Below are positions 1-5,888 of a stretch of 12,957 nt of DNA, piece after piece. Positions within the stretch are counted from its first letter, which is position 1. Each line of letters starts with the position of its first letter. The stretch is from NCBI GenBank assembly GCA_039817885.1, contig JBCBUY010000093.1, positions 1-12,957 on the forward strand. The letters are read 5' to 3'. The notes below the pieces were generated by a model, which did no database searches, had not been told where the DNA came from, and saw only the letters and a program-made list of their open reading frames with translations. Origin of the DNA: CALLCD01 sp039817885. GTDB taxonomy: Bacteria > Pseudomonadota > Alphaproteobacteria > Caulobacterales > Hyphomonadaceae. The position numbers and the translations under genes were made by a program.

Positions 1-30
1 GGGCCGATGGGACGGTTTCACGTGCCGAGA

Positions 31-969
31 TTACAGCCGCCCGGCCCTGTAAGCACTAAAGCAAAAGCATCGCGCAGCTTGGCCCAGGTCAGAAAGTTCG
101 GCCGAAAGGTCCTTGGACAATTTTTCAAGTCCAAAAGCGATCGCTTCTAGGGTCTCAATTGGCTCCGCACATGGGAGCCGAGCGATATGATCCGGAGCTG
201 GGCGGATAGGGTCGAGCGGTTCAACCTTCACCCCCAGCGCTTGATCGAGACGCAGACACACCGCCTCAACAGCATTTCGAGACGCAAACCGCCGCACCAA
301 AGCTTTGCGATCGATACCGTAGAGTTGACCAATACGAGTAAGCCCAAATCGACGGAGCAAAATGACGATGTCAGAGGCGAGCCGCAATGTTGCAATAGGC
401 AAATCTGCAAGCCCTGCCTTTGTCTCGCTCTCCGGCAATACCCGCCAAGTACTCGCCCCAGGACCTGCAGCGCTCCCCCGCGCAAGGGCCGAAGCCGCTC
501 CAGGTGTCGAGGCCACGCCGATCCGCGCAGTGATACCATCCTTTGTTAGCTTGGCGTGCAATCGATTGGCCATGCTCGCTTCACCGCCATGGAGATGAGC
601 ACAACCTGTGATCTCGAGCATCACCCCATCGGCCCCATCGAGCGCGACCAGAGGCGTATAGCGCACCATCCAATCTGCGAGGGCGCGCAAGGCCCGGGCA
701 TCGGCATCGGGGTCATGCGCTTCGGCAATCAGCGCCGGGACCCGTGCCCGCGCATCGGTGAAGCTGAGACCGGGCGTGATTCCCACATGCCTCGCACAAA
801 CGTTCGCGGCAATCACGATAAGCCCTTTCGCCCCGGTTTCGGTGAGAACGAAAGGACGAGCGCTTTTAGCCTGTTCTTTGCCAGTGCTCCGTTTTCGGCC
901 CTGCAGCCGAGCGCGGCGGAGCCGGTCGAGGGGCCAGTCGGGAAACCAGATTGAGAGATAACGTTTCAT
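31..969 (-). CDS. imuB: ImuB-like Y-family DNA polymerase homologue, 3' end interrupted
   Basis: ImuB is a catalytically inactive Y-family polymerase relative. It acts with ImuA and DnaE2 in SOS-induced translesion synthesis, bridging to the beta clamp. The start chosen is ATG at 967-969, giving the typical N-terminus MKRYLSIWFPDWPLDRL; an upstream in-frame GTG at 1068 would add 33 residues that lie inside imuA. Where active Y-family enzymes carry metal-binding Asp/Glu there are IWFPDW near residue 8 and DGADGVMLEITG at about 111-122, so the acidic triad is absent, as expected for ImuB. A helix-hairpin-helix-like stretch lies at about 215-275. The gene overlaps imuA by about 100 bp. The frame stops after 312 residues, whereas the family usually has about 480-530. 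Just before the stop, the reading frame shifted by -1 continues open to the window edge with plausible ImuB-like residues (GRAAVISARETVPSA). I infer a frameshift or sequencing error; dnaE2 may follow outside the window. Confidence 0.85.
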   Translation of the reverse strand: MKRYLSIWFPDWPLDRLRRARLQGRKRSTGKEQAKSARPFVLTETGAKGLIVIAANVCARHVGITPGLSFTDARARVPALIAEAHDPDADARALRALADWMVRYTPLVALDGADGVMLEITGCAHLHGGEASMANRLHAKLTKDGITARIGVASTPGAASALARGSAAGPGASTWRVLPESETKAGLADLPIATLRLASDIVILLRRFGLTRIGQLYGIDRKALVRRFASRNAVEAVCLRLDQALGVKVEPLDPIRPAPDHIARLPCAEPIETLEAIAFGLEKLSKDLSAELSDLGQAARCFCFSAYRAGRL

Positions 970-1600
970 GAGTGTAGTCCAGATCAAAAACATGGCCAGC
1001 AAGTTCCGGAACCGTGCGGGAGCGCTCGAGGATGGCGCGCCATCGGATCTGGCCAGGAGCGCGGGCATCCAATGGGTTCACCGCCGAGGGGACAGAAGAG
1101 ACGCGCCATCGAGCCGTCGCTGCCGTCGCCCCTTCACGAGTATAGGGCATCAGAAGAACCACCGGCACACCATGCCGGCTCGATGCGAGGGCAAGACGCC
1201 GCGTCGCTGTAAAATCAGCTTCAGCAATATCTGCAAAAACACAAGCCACCGCTGACGAACGGATCGCTTCTTCGACCGCCCAGAGCGTGTCGATCAGCTT
1301 GCGCGGTCGCACAAACAAGCAGGGTCGCTCGCGACCATGAAACGCCTCAATCTGCTTTTGCTGTAGGGATCCGTGCTCACGGGCGAGGCCCCGCTGACTG
1401 ACCCAGAAGATCGGCCCAGCTGGCAAGGCACGGCTGGCCGCCAGAGCCAGTCCCGTCATTGCGGCCATATCGCCGAACTGTGCTTCGGCAAGCTCATGGA
1501 TACCTGCCATTCCCAAGCCAAAGGGAAACCCTAAGGCCCGAGACAGCCTATCTGCTCGCGGCAGCAAAGCCGCGGCGGAGTGAACACTGGAAAGCTCCAT
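866..1600 (-). CDS. imuA: ImuA-like SOS mutagenesis protein
   Basis: This 244-residue protein matches the ImuA family (RecA/SulA-like fold) in length, in the N-terminal GIHELAEAQFGD segment (about 33-44) and in the FDLDYTHETLSLNL tail (about 205-218). ImuA is part of the imuA-imuB-dnaE2 mutasome and is induced by DNA damage. The ATG at 1598-1600 is the earliest possible start, because an in-frame TAA lies three codons upstream. There is no Shine-Dalgarno sequence: the LexA box begins 2 bp upstream of the ATG, so translation from a leaderless mRNA is likely. Its 3' end overlaps imuB by about 100 bp, so the two are co-transcribed. The Walker A motif of RecA is not recognisable, as is usual for this family. 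Family assignment is firm; mechanism is from family knowledge. Confidence 0.85.
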   Translation of the reverse strand: MELSSVHSAAALLPRADRLSRALGFPFGLGMAGIHELAEAQFGDMAAMTGLALAASRALPAGPIFWVSQRGLAREHGSLQQKQIEAFHGRERPCLFVRPRKLIDTLWAVEEAIRSSAVACVFADIAEADFTATRRLALASSRHGVPVVLLMPYTREGATAATARWRVSSVPSAVNPLDARAPGQIRWRAILERSRTVPELAGHVFDLDYTHETLSLNLVSRLAPRPAPPRSAAGPKTEHWQRTG

Positions 1601-1602
1601 AT

Positions 1603-1617
1603 GTTCTTATTTTGTTC
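1603..1617 (-). promoter_or_regulatory. LexA (SOS) box of imuA
   Basis: The plus strand reads GTTC TTATTTT GTTC, a direct repeat with a 7-nt AT-rich spacer. This is the alphaproteobacterial LexA operator (GTTC-N7-GTTC, or GAAC-N7-GAAC on the other strand). It overlaps the candidate -10 element of imuA and ends 2 bp before its ATG, so bound LexA would block promoter and start codon together. imuA is a known SOS target in related bacteria, which makes the call strong. Confidence 0.88.
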
Positions 1618-1634
1618 TTGTGCGCAAGAGTCAA
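1606..1634 (-). promoter_or_regulatory. Candidate sigma70-type promoter of imuA-imuB
   Basis: On the minus strand a -35 hexamer TTGACT (1629-1634, 5 of 6 to TTGACA) is followed after 17 bp by a -10 hexamer AATAAG (1606-1611, 4 of 6 to TATAAT). Only 5 nt separate the -10 from the imuA ATG, so the predicted transcription start falls at or next to the A of the start codon, implying a leaderless transcript. Spacing is ideal; the -10 is weak, as is common for LexA-controlled promoters. Confidence 0.55.
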
Positions 1635-1683
1635 TCCCGCACTTGGAAGTTTGGGTCGCTTGGGCATGGGCAAATCCATTCCG

Positions 1684-1716
1684 CTCAAAAGAAAAGAGCC
1701 GGCAAAACTGCCGGCC
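1684..1716 (-). terminator. Rho-independent terminator between pccB and imuA
   Basis: The minus strand forms a GC-rich 7-bp stem, GCCGGCA / TGCCGGC (1709-1715 with 1698-1704), with a 4-nt GTTT loop. It is followed by the T-rich tract TCTTTTCTTTT. It lies about 280 bp beyond the pccB stop and about 100 bp before imuA. It would end pccB transcription, or a separate short transcript from the intergenic region, and insulate the SOS promoter. Confidence 0.75.
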
Positions 1717-1805
1717 AAGGTAAAGCAAGAAGGACGTCGGCGCGGGGTCCGTCCAGGCTAGAGCCGCTCAGGGCCCACACCGACAAGGAGAGTTATCGCA
1801 CATTC

Positions 1806-1839
1806 AACCTGAACGAGGCCTCAGACGGTCGTTCAGGTT
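1806..1839. repeat. Perfect 11-bp inverted repeat
   Basis: The arm AACCTGAACGA (1806-1816) is exactly complementary to TCGTTCAGGTT (1829-1839), around a 12-nt loop. There is no T-run on either side, so it does not look like an intrinsic terminator. It could be a structured RNA element or a binding site for a dimeric regulator. Confidence 0.7.
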
Positions 1840-1867
1840 CATTCATCTTCGTCATAAAAAGTTCAAA

Positions 1868-1882
1868 GAACGACATCTGAAC
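1868..1882. promoter_or_regulatory. Possible second LexA-type half-site pair
   Basis: The plus strand reads GAAC GACATCT GAAC, the same 4-7-4 spacing as the imuA box, about 250 bp upstream of it. The spacer is less AT-rich than in the imuA box, and I find no convincing -35/-10 pair next to it, so it could be chance. It is listed because it lies in a short non-coding region next to a known SOS operon. Confidence 0.3.
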
Positions 1883-1996
1883 ATGAATGCCAGCTGAATG
1901 CAGTATGGCGAAGACAGGCAAAAGTCTGCTGAAATGAAGGATTGTCATTAGGGTCCAACCCCAAGGTGAAGACCATCTGTCCGCCTATAAAACCTC

Positions 1997-3529
1997 CTAA
2001 AGCGGAATATTATCGTGTTTCTTGGAAGGATTTTTCACGTCCTTCCCCTTCAGCCGTCTCAAAGCGCGCGCCACCCGCCGCCGGGTCGAATGAGGCATGA
2101 TAATATCGTCGATATAACCCTTCTTCGCCGCGACATAAGGATTGGCGAAGTTCTCCTCATACTCCTTGGTCCGCGCAGCGATTTTGTCTTCATCGCCAAG
2201 CTCGGAGCGGAAAATGATCTCAACGGCACCTTTCGCGCCCATTACCGCGATCTCCGCCTTCGGCCAGGCATAGTTTACATCGCCCCGAAGATGCTTCGAG
2301 CTCATCACATCATAAGCCCCGCCATACGCCTTCCGGGTAATCACCGTCACTTTCGGAACGGTCGCTTCAGCGAAGGCAAAGAGCAGTTTTGCGCCATGCT
2401 TAATCAGGCCACCATATTCCTGCTTCGTCCCCGGCATAAAGCCCGGAACATCGCAGAAGGTGACAATCGGAATATTGAAACAGTCACAGAAACGCACAAA
2501 GCGGGCCGCTTTTCGGCTCGCATCGATATCAAGCACCCCTGCAAGCGTCATGGGCTGGTTCGCGACAAAGCCAACCGTCGAGCCTTCAATACGGCCAAAG
2601 CCACAGAGGATGTTGCCGCCAAACTCAGGAGAAATCTCAAAGAAGTCGCCCTCATCGGCGACTTTCTCGATCAGTTCACGCATATCATATGGCGCATTCG
2701 GATTGTCCGGGATCAGCGTATCGAGGCTCATTTCGACCCGATCCGGATCATCGAAACTTGTCAGCACAGGTGGCTTTTCCCGGTTCGACAGAGGCAGGAA
2801 ATCGATCAGCCGGCGCATTTCGGTCAAAGCCTGGATATCGTTATCGAAGGCCCCATCCACAACGCCCGATTTCTTGGCATGCACCGAGGCCCCACCTAGG
2901 CTTTCATGGCTAACCTCTTCATTGGTCACCGTCTTCACCACATCAGGCCCGGTCACATACATATAAGACGTGTCCTTCACCATAAAGATGAAGTCCGTCA
3001 TGGCCGGAGAATAAACATCGCCGCCCGCGCAAGGCCCCATGATCACGGAAATCTGCGGAATAACACCGGACGACAGAACGTTCTCCATGAAGATATCAGC
3101 ATAACCGGCGAGGCTATCGACACCTTCCTGTATCCGGGCACCGCCGGCATCGAATATCCCAATGACAGGCGCACCGACGCGGGCTGCGGCCTGCTGAACT
3201 TTCACAATCTTCGCCGCATGCGCGAGGGAGAGCGATCCCCCGAACACAGTGAAATCCTTTGAAAACACATAGACAAGTCGGCCATTGATGGTGCCCGCCC
3301 CCGTAACGACACCGTCGCCGGGAATGGTCTGCTCCGCCATGCCGAAATCATTGCAGCGATGCTCGACGAACATATCGTACTCTTCGAAAGAGCCCTCATC
3401 GAGTAAAACCTCGATACGCTCGCGCGCCGTCAGTTTGCCTTTGGCATGTTGGCGCTCGATCCGCTTCTGTCCGCCGCCAGCGCGCGCGCGCTCCCGGCGC
3501 GCTTCTAATTGTTCGAGGATTTCTCGCAT
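1997..3529 (-). CDS. pccB: Propionyl-CoA carboxylase beta chain (carboxyltransferase subunit)
   Basis: This is the carboxyltransferase subunit of propionyl-CoA carboxylase. It transfers CO2 from biotin on the alpha chain to propionyl-CoA, giving methylmalonyl-CoA in the cytoplasm (propionate, odd-chain fatty acid and branched amino acid breakdown). At 510 residues it is full length. Hallmarks are the N-terminal QHAKGKLTARER block (27-38), GGARIQEGVDSLAGY (129-143), the oxyanion-hole glycines in GPCAGGDVYSPA (165-176), a second crotonase half with GGAYDVM (403-409), and the C-terminal KHDNIPL. From family knowledge, the Asp in GGAYDVM is typical of propionyl- rather than acetyl-CoA-specific enzymes. 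The usual WPTAEIAVMG reads WPKAEIAVMG here, a mild oddity. No biotin-carboxylase gene (pccA) is adjacent in this window. It appears monocistronic, with a candidate promoter at 3571-3598 and a terminator at 1684-1716. Confidence 0.95.
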   Translation of the reverse strand: MREILEQLEARRERARAGGGQKRIERQHAKGKLTARERIEVLLDEGSFEEYDMFVEHRCNDFGMAEQTIPGDGVVTGAGTINGRLVYVFSKDFTVFGGSLSLAHAAKIVKVQQAAARVGAPVIGIFDAGGARIQEGVDSLAGYADIFMENVLSSGVIPQISVIMGPCAGGDVYSPAMTDFIFMVKDTSYMYVTGPDVVKTVTNEEVSHESLGGASVHAKKSGVVDGAFDNDIQALTEMRRLIDFLPLSNREKPPVLTSFDDPDRVEMSLDTLIPDNPNAPYDMRELIEKVADEGDFFEISPEFGGNILCGFGRIEGSTVGFVANQPMTLAGVLDIDASRKAARFVRFCDCFNIPIVTFCDVPGFMPGTKQEYGGLIKHGAKLLFAFAEATVPKVTVITRKAYGGAYDVMSSKHLRGDVNYAWPKAEIAVMGAKGAVEIIFRSELGDEDKIAARTKEYEENFANPYVAAKKGYIDDIIMPHSTRRRVARALRRLKGKDVKNPSKKHDNIPL

Positions 3530-3570
3530 ACTCTGTCAGCCCCGTTCCGAAATGTTGTTTTCGGCCCGAG

Positions 3571-3598
3571 TTGATAAGGCCATTTCAGCACTTGGCAA
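3571..3598 (-). promoter_or_regulatory. Candidate pccB promoter
   Basis: The minus strand shows TTGCCA (3593-3598, 5 of 6 to the -35 consensus), a 16-bp spacer and TATCAA (3571-3576, 4 of 6 to the -10 consensus). The predicted start would leave a leader of about 35 nt before the pccB ATG. It lies just downstream of the strong terminator of the preceding gene, where a new promoter is required. Confidence 0.4.
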
Positions 3599-3612
3599 GC
3601 GATGAGCGCGGC

Positions 3613-3649
3613 GAACACAAAAACGGTGATCCGTCACCGGACCACCGTT
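3613..3649 (-). terminator. Strong rho-independent terminator after the secreted-protein gene
   Basis: On the minus strand a 12-bp stem (3638-3649 with 3622-3633, one G-U pair) with a GTGA tetraloop is followed directly by TTTTTGTGTT. It sits about 20 bp past the stop of the secreted-protein gene and separates it from pccB. Confidence 0.85.
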
Positions 3650-3671
3650 CCCGTTCTTTTGCCTATTTCGA

Positions 3672-4187
3672 CTACCAACCAGAGTAGGAGAAGCTGATGC
3701 CTCTGCGGCGATAGCCATCCCGGTGGAACCCGGCATGTTGCACCGGATAGAGGTCGCTTGCCCGGCGGATCTTGCCGCGGCGGACCACGCACTCATAGGG
3801 CTGGCGGCGATAATCGTAACCGTCAAATAGCTTTGCCCGGCCATAGACGACGAAGCGATTGCGCCCGACTTGCTCATATCGAACCCGGCGAAGATCAGCG
3901 CCTCTATAGCCGACATATCTGGCATCGATCTGCAATTGGCATGAGCACTCATAGATCGCCCTGTCGGCCAAATACTTTACTTCCGCCGGCGTCTGACCGA
4001 ATTGGTTCAAACGAACCTGGTGACCATATCCGCGATGGTGGACCTTTTGCAGCCGTGCATCGGAAACACCTCTCTGTCCAAATGATCCCCCCGCAAACTC
4101 GGTCTGAGCGACTGCGGGCGTAGCGAGGAGAGCAGACGCAGCCAATGCAACGGCCACCACTCCGGTTTTCATGATGCGATTCATCAT
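3672..4187 (-). CDS. Secreted Tyr/Arg-rich protein of unknown function
   Basis: I do not recognise the family. The 171-residue product starts with a clear Sec signal peptide: MMNRIMK, a hydrophobic run VVAVALAASALLA, and a predicted signal peptidase I site after AVA at residue 27. The mature part (about 144 residues) is basic, rich in Tyr, Arg and Gly, and contains three Cys (C81, C83, C133), so a C81/C83-C133 disulfide in the periplasm is possible. The segment from about 88 to 142 (RYVGYRGADLRRVRYEQ ... YECVVRRGKI) looks like a small beta-rich domain. No strong Shine-Dalgarno sequence is visible; Met1, Met2 or Met6 could be the start. It is a stand-alone gene: atp12 lies about 100 bp upstream, and a strong terminator follows it. 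Expression in the cell envelope is inferred from the signal peptide only. Confidence 0.7.
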   Translation of the reverse strand: MMNRIMKTGVVAVALAASALLATPAVAQTEFAGGSFGQRGVSDARLQKVHHRGYGHQVRLNQFGQTPAEVKYLADRAIYECSCQLQIDARYVGYRGADLRRVRYEQVGRNRFVVYGRAKLFDGYDYRRQPYECVVRRGKIRRASDLYPVQHAGFHRDGYRRRGISFSYSGW

Positions 4188-4293
4188 GCAGGCACCGTCT
4201 CATAGGCCCTTGCAACCGCGCCTGAGCGGCTGGATATATTCCGTTCACCTTAGGAGAGAACCATGCAAGCATTTGATTAAATTGCAATTTTTT

Positions 4294-4992
4294 CTATTCT
4301 CTCTTTGAAAAAAGTGTTCTGAGAACACCAGCTTCACATCGCCGGGCCGCATGGCGCGCGTCAGCTTCATCATCGACACCCCAGTGTTCAGCCTGCCAAA
4401 CCTCATCAAGAATCGACACATCATAGGCGTCGAGCGGATCGATCTCTGCCTGTTCGACCGCAAACATGAGAAGCGCTGACCCATACAGCCCCATCCCGAA
4501 GACAAAGGCTGTCAGACGAAGATCGTCAAAATTCGATATATGCGCTGTGGCCGCTTTCAGGGACGCCGGCGGTTGCGGCTGATGGAGAGTGCCCCCGGCG
4601 GCCTCAAGCAAAACAACGCCCAAAGTCTTGCCCGCCCATTCTCGGATAGGACGCCAAGCCGATATCTGCCGGGCGCGGAGATCGTCCTGATGATCATCAG
4701 CCAGGAAACAAAGAAGATCCGTTTCACAATACCGCGCAACCTCTTCGATCATGCCTGAGCGTTCAGAAGGCGTCTGATCGATGGCAACATTCACCAGCCG
4801 GGTGAGATGCATGTTCGTGACATCAACCGTTTCCCCTTGGGCGCGCCACTCCGATGCAATGGCCTCGGCGACCGATCGATCGGCAACGGCAAGGTCCGCA
4901 CGAGCCGGTGTCTTTATAACCCGGCCATCCAGAGCCACAGCCCACTGTCCGTCTTGCTCAATCACTTCGGCAGATGAGTAGAAGCGTTTCAT
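4294..4992 (-). CDS. ATP12-family F1-ATPase assembly chaperone
   Basis: ATP12 proteins bind the F1-ATPase alpha subunit and help assemble the F1 sector in mitochondria; alphaproteobacteria carry homologues. The 232-residue protein is of usual length. Conserved signatures visible are MHLTRLVNVAID (61-72, family MPLTRLANTAID), RYCETDLLCFLAD (87-99), and the C-terminal LDEVWQAEHWGVDDEA (195-210). Its ATG overlaps the TIR gene stop in an ATGA junction, and no Shine-Dalgarno sequence is evident, so translation probably depends on coupling to the TIR gene. It is the last gene of the long operon. A hairpin with a T6 tract lies inside its final codons. Assignment is firm; the F1-assembly role in bacteria is inferred from homology. 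Confidence 0.9.
   Translation of the reverse strand: MKRFYSSAEVIEQDGQWAVALDGRVIKTPARADLAVADRSVAEAIASEWRAQGETVDVTNMHLTRLVNVAIDQTPSERSGMIEEVARYCETDLLCFLADDHQDDLRARQISAWRPIREWAGKTLGVVLLEAAGGTLHQPQPPASLKAATAHISNFDDLRLTAFVFGMGLYGSALLMFAVEQAEIDPLDAYDVSILDEVWQAEHWGVDDEADARHAARRCEAGVLRTLFSKRE
4308..4328 (-). terminator. Terminator-like hairpin inside the end of atp12
   Basis: The minus strand reads GTGTTC TCA GAACAC followed directly by six T (4308-4313). The stem is 6 bp and only half GC, so moderate. It lies about 4 to 11 codons before the atp12 stop, unlike a normal terminator, which follows the stop codon. It may act only when the RNA is not being translated. Confidence 0.45.
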
Positions 4993-5879
4993 GATGCATC
5001 AAAGCTGTCTGTGTTCGCCAGCCGCGTAATCTGAGATTTAATCGATTGCGGCCAAGTCTTGTAATCATCAATGCGAACTCTCTCCTGCCCCACCAGTCTA
5101 AGCGGTGCACGGATCAGAACCATTCCAGGATTGACGGTCAGTCGTCGATAATTTGAGCCATCCACTTCCCAAACATAATCAGAAAAGGGTTCAATCGTCA
5201 GAACAATCTCATGAGCGCGTGCTAACCATGCGTAAAACCCGCGTCCCGAAAGCACTCGGGTCGTTTTATACAAACTGCACACAAAGCTGTGCTCGCCCGG
5301 TTCAACGTCAAAAGAAAAGCTTTGCTTCTTCGTTTCTTTGATCTTTTCATCATTGACACGAAACTGAATGGGGATCCCATCTTCATCGCGTCTCACAACG
5401 CGAACGGTGGACTTTGGAGCGACGGTTACGCTCGGATTTTTCACGCCAAGTGTAGACAGGATTTTCAGCAGATTATCTTGAGCGGGCAACCCAAATAGAT
5501 CCATATAATGGAGATCACTCAAAGCTTGGCCGCCACCAATTTCTGTATCAGGTATCTGGCATTCGGACAGACGAATTGGGATGAGCGTTTTAGACGCGTG
5601 CTTCTTCTTAAGGTCACTCAAAAACTCGACTTCGCGGTTGAATGTCCTCTTCGCTGTGGGGTCGTAGGCATCAGAGAACACAATCAGTATTGAGCCTGAT
5701 TTCTGCGCGACCCGTTCGAATTTTCCACTCCAGGCTTCACCCGGCTCCAAGGACGGTTTGTCCATGAATACGTCCAAGCCATTACCGACGAGATTGTCAT
5801 ATAACTTGCGGACAGCCGCATAGTTTTCGGACATGTAAGAAATTATGACGCGAGTATTCTTGGTGTTCCGCCTAAACAT
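4989..5879 (-). CDS. TIR-domain protein with C-terminal beta-rich domain
   Basis: The N-terminal part (about 9-130) is a bacterial TIR domain: RVIISYMSE (first strand), LVGNGLDVFMD, LEPGEAW, ILIVFSDAY, FNREVEFL, and TLIPIRLSE with HYMDLF. E83 in NREVEF aligns with the conserved Glu that is catalytic in NAD+-cleaving TIRs, so NADase activity is possible but unproven. The C-terminal half (about 155-296) looks like a beta-sandwich of PEGA or DUF2846 flavour (RVNDEKI ... FDVEPGEHSFV); this is a weak resemblance. There is no signal peptide and no membrane segment. It starts 9 bp after the HAD stop behind a GAGGA ribosome site (6-nt spacing) and overlaps atp12 in ATGA, so it is expressed with housekeeping genes. 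Four hand-counted 60-base lines gave 40-50% GC, against 67% in one sufD line, suggesting acquisition by transfer. Role could be anti-phage defence or NAD/stress signalling; unknown. Confidence 0.85.
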   Translation of the reverse strand: MFRRNTKNTRVIISYMSENYAAVRKLYDNLVGNGLDVFMDKPSLEPGEAWSGKFERVAQKSGSILIVFSDAYDPTAKRTFNREVEFLSDLKKKHASKTLIPIRLSECQIPDTEIGGGQALSDLHYMDLFGLPAQDNLLKILSTLGVKNPSVTVAPKSTVRVVRRDEDGIPIQFRVNDEKIKETKKQSFSFDVEPGEHSFVCSLYKTTRVLSGRGFYAWLARAHEIVLTIEPFSDYVWEVDGSNYRRLTVNPGMVLIRAPLRLVGQERVRIDDYKTWPQSIKSQITRLANTDSFDAS

Positions 5880-5888
5880 ATCGGGTCC

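Larger units (their letters stand above)
1601..1996. other. Intergenic region between pccB and imuA with several signals
   Basis: This is a 396-bp stretch without a confident gene. Going down the minus strand from pccB it holds: an AGGAGG ribosome-binding-like sequence on the pccB stop codon; a 37-codon ORF (1976 to 1863) of doubtful reality, starting MVFTLGLDPN; a second GAAC-N7-GAAC pair (1868-1882); a 20-codon ORF (1855 to 1793; MTKMNEPERPSEASFRLNVR) coinciding with an 11-bp perfect inverted repeat; the terminator at 1684-1716; and the imuA promoter with its LexA box. Neither short ORF has a well-placed Shine-Dalgarno sequence. Plus-strand ORFs here have no recognisable family features. 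Confidence 0.6.

Noticed and set aside
2015..2899. 294-codon plus-strand ORF
   Set aside because: It lies wholly antisense to pccB, has no family motifs and is His/Arg-rich as shadow frames are; pccB is unambiguous.
3536..3952. 138-codon minus-strand ORF overlapping the secreted-protein gene
   Set aside because: It runs through the strong terminator and the pccB promoter region in another frame, and lacks the signal peptide and Cys pattern of the overlapping gene.
4261..4297. AT-rich hairpin followed by T-run on the plus strand after atp12
   Set aside because: No plus-strand gene ends there, and the stem is AT-rich with a bulge, so it is unlikely to be a functional terminator.
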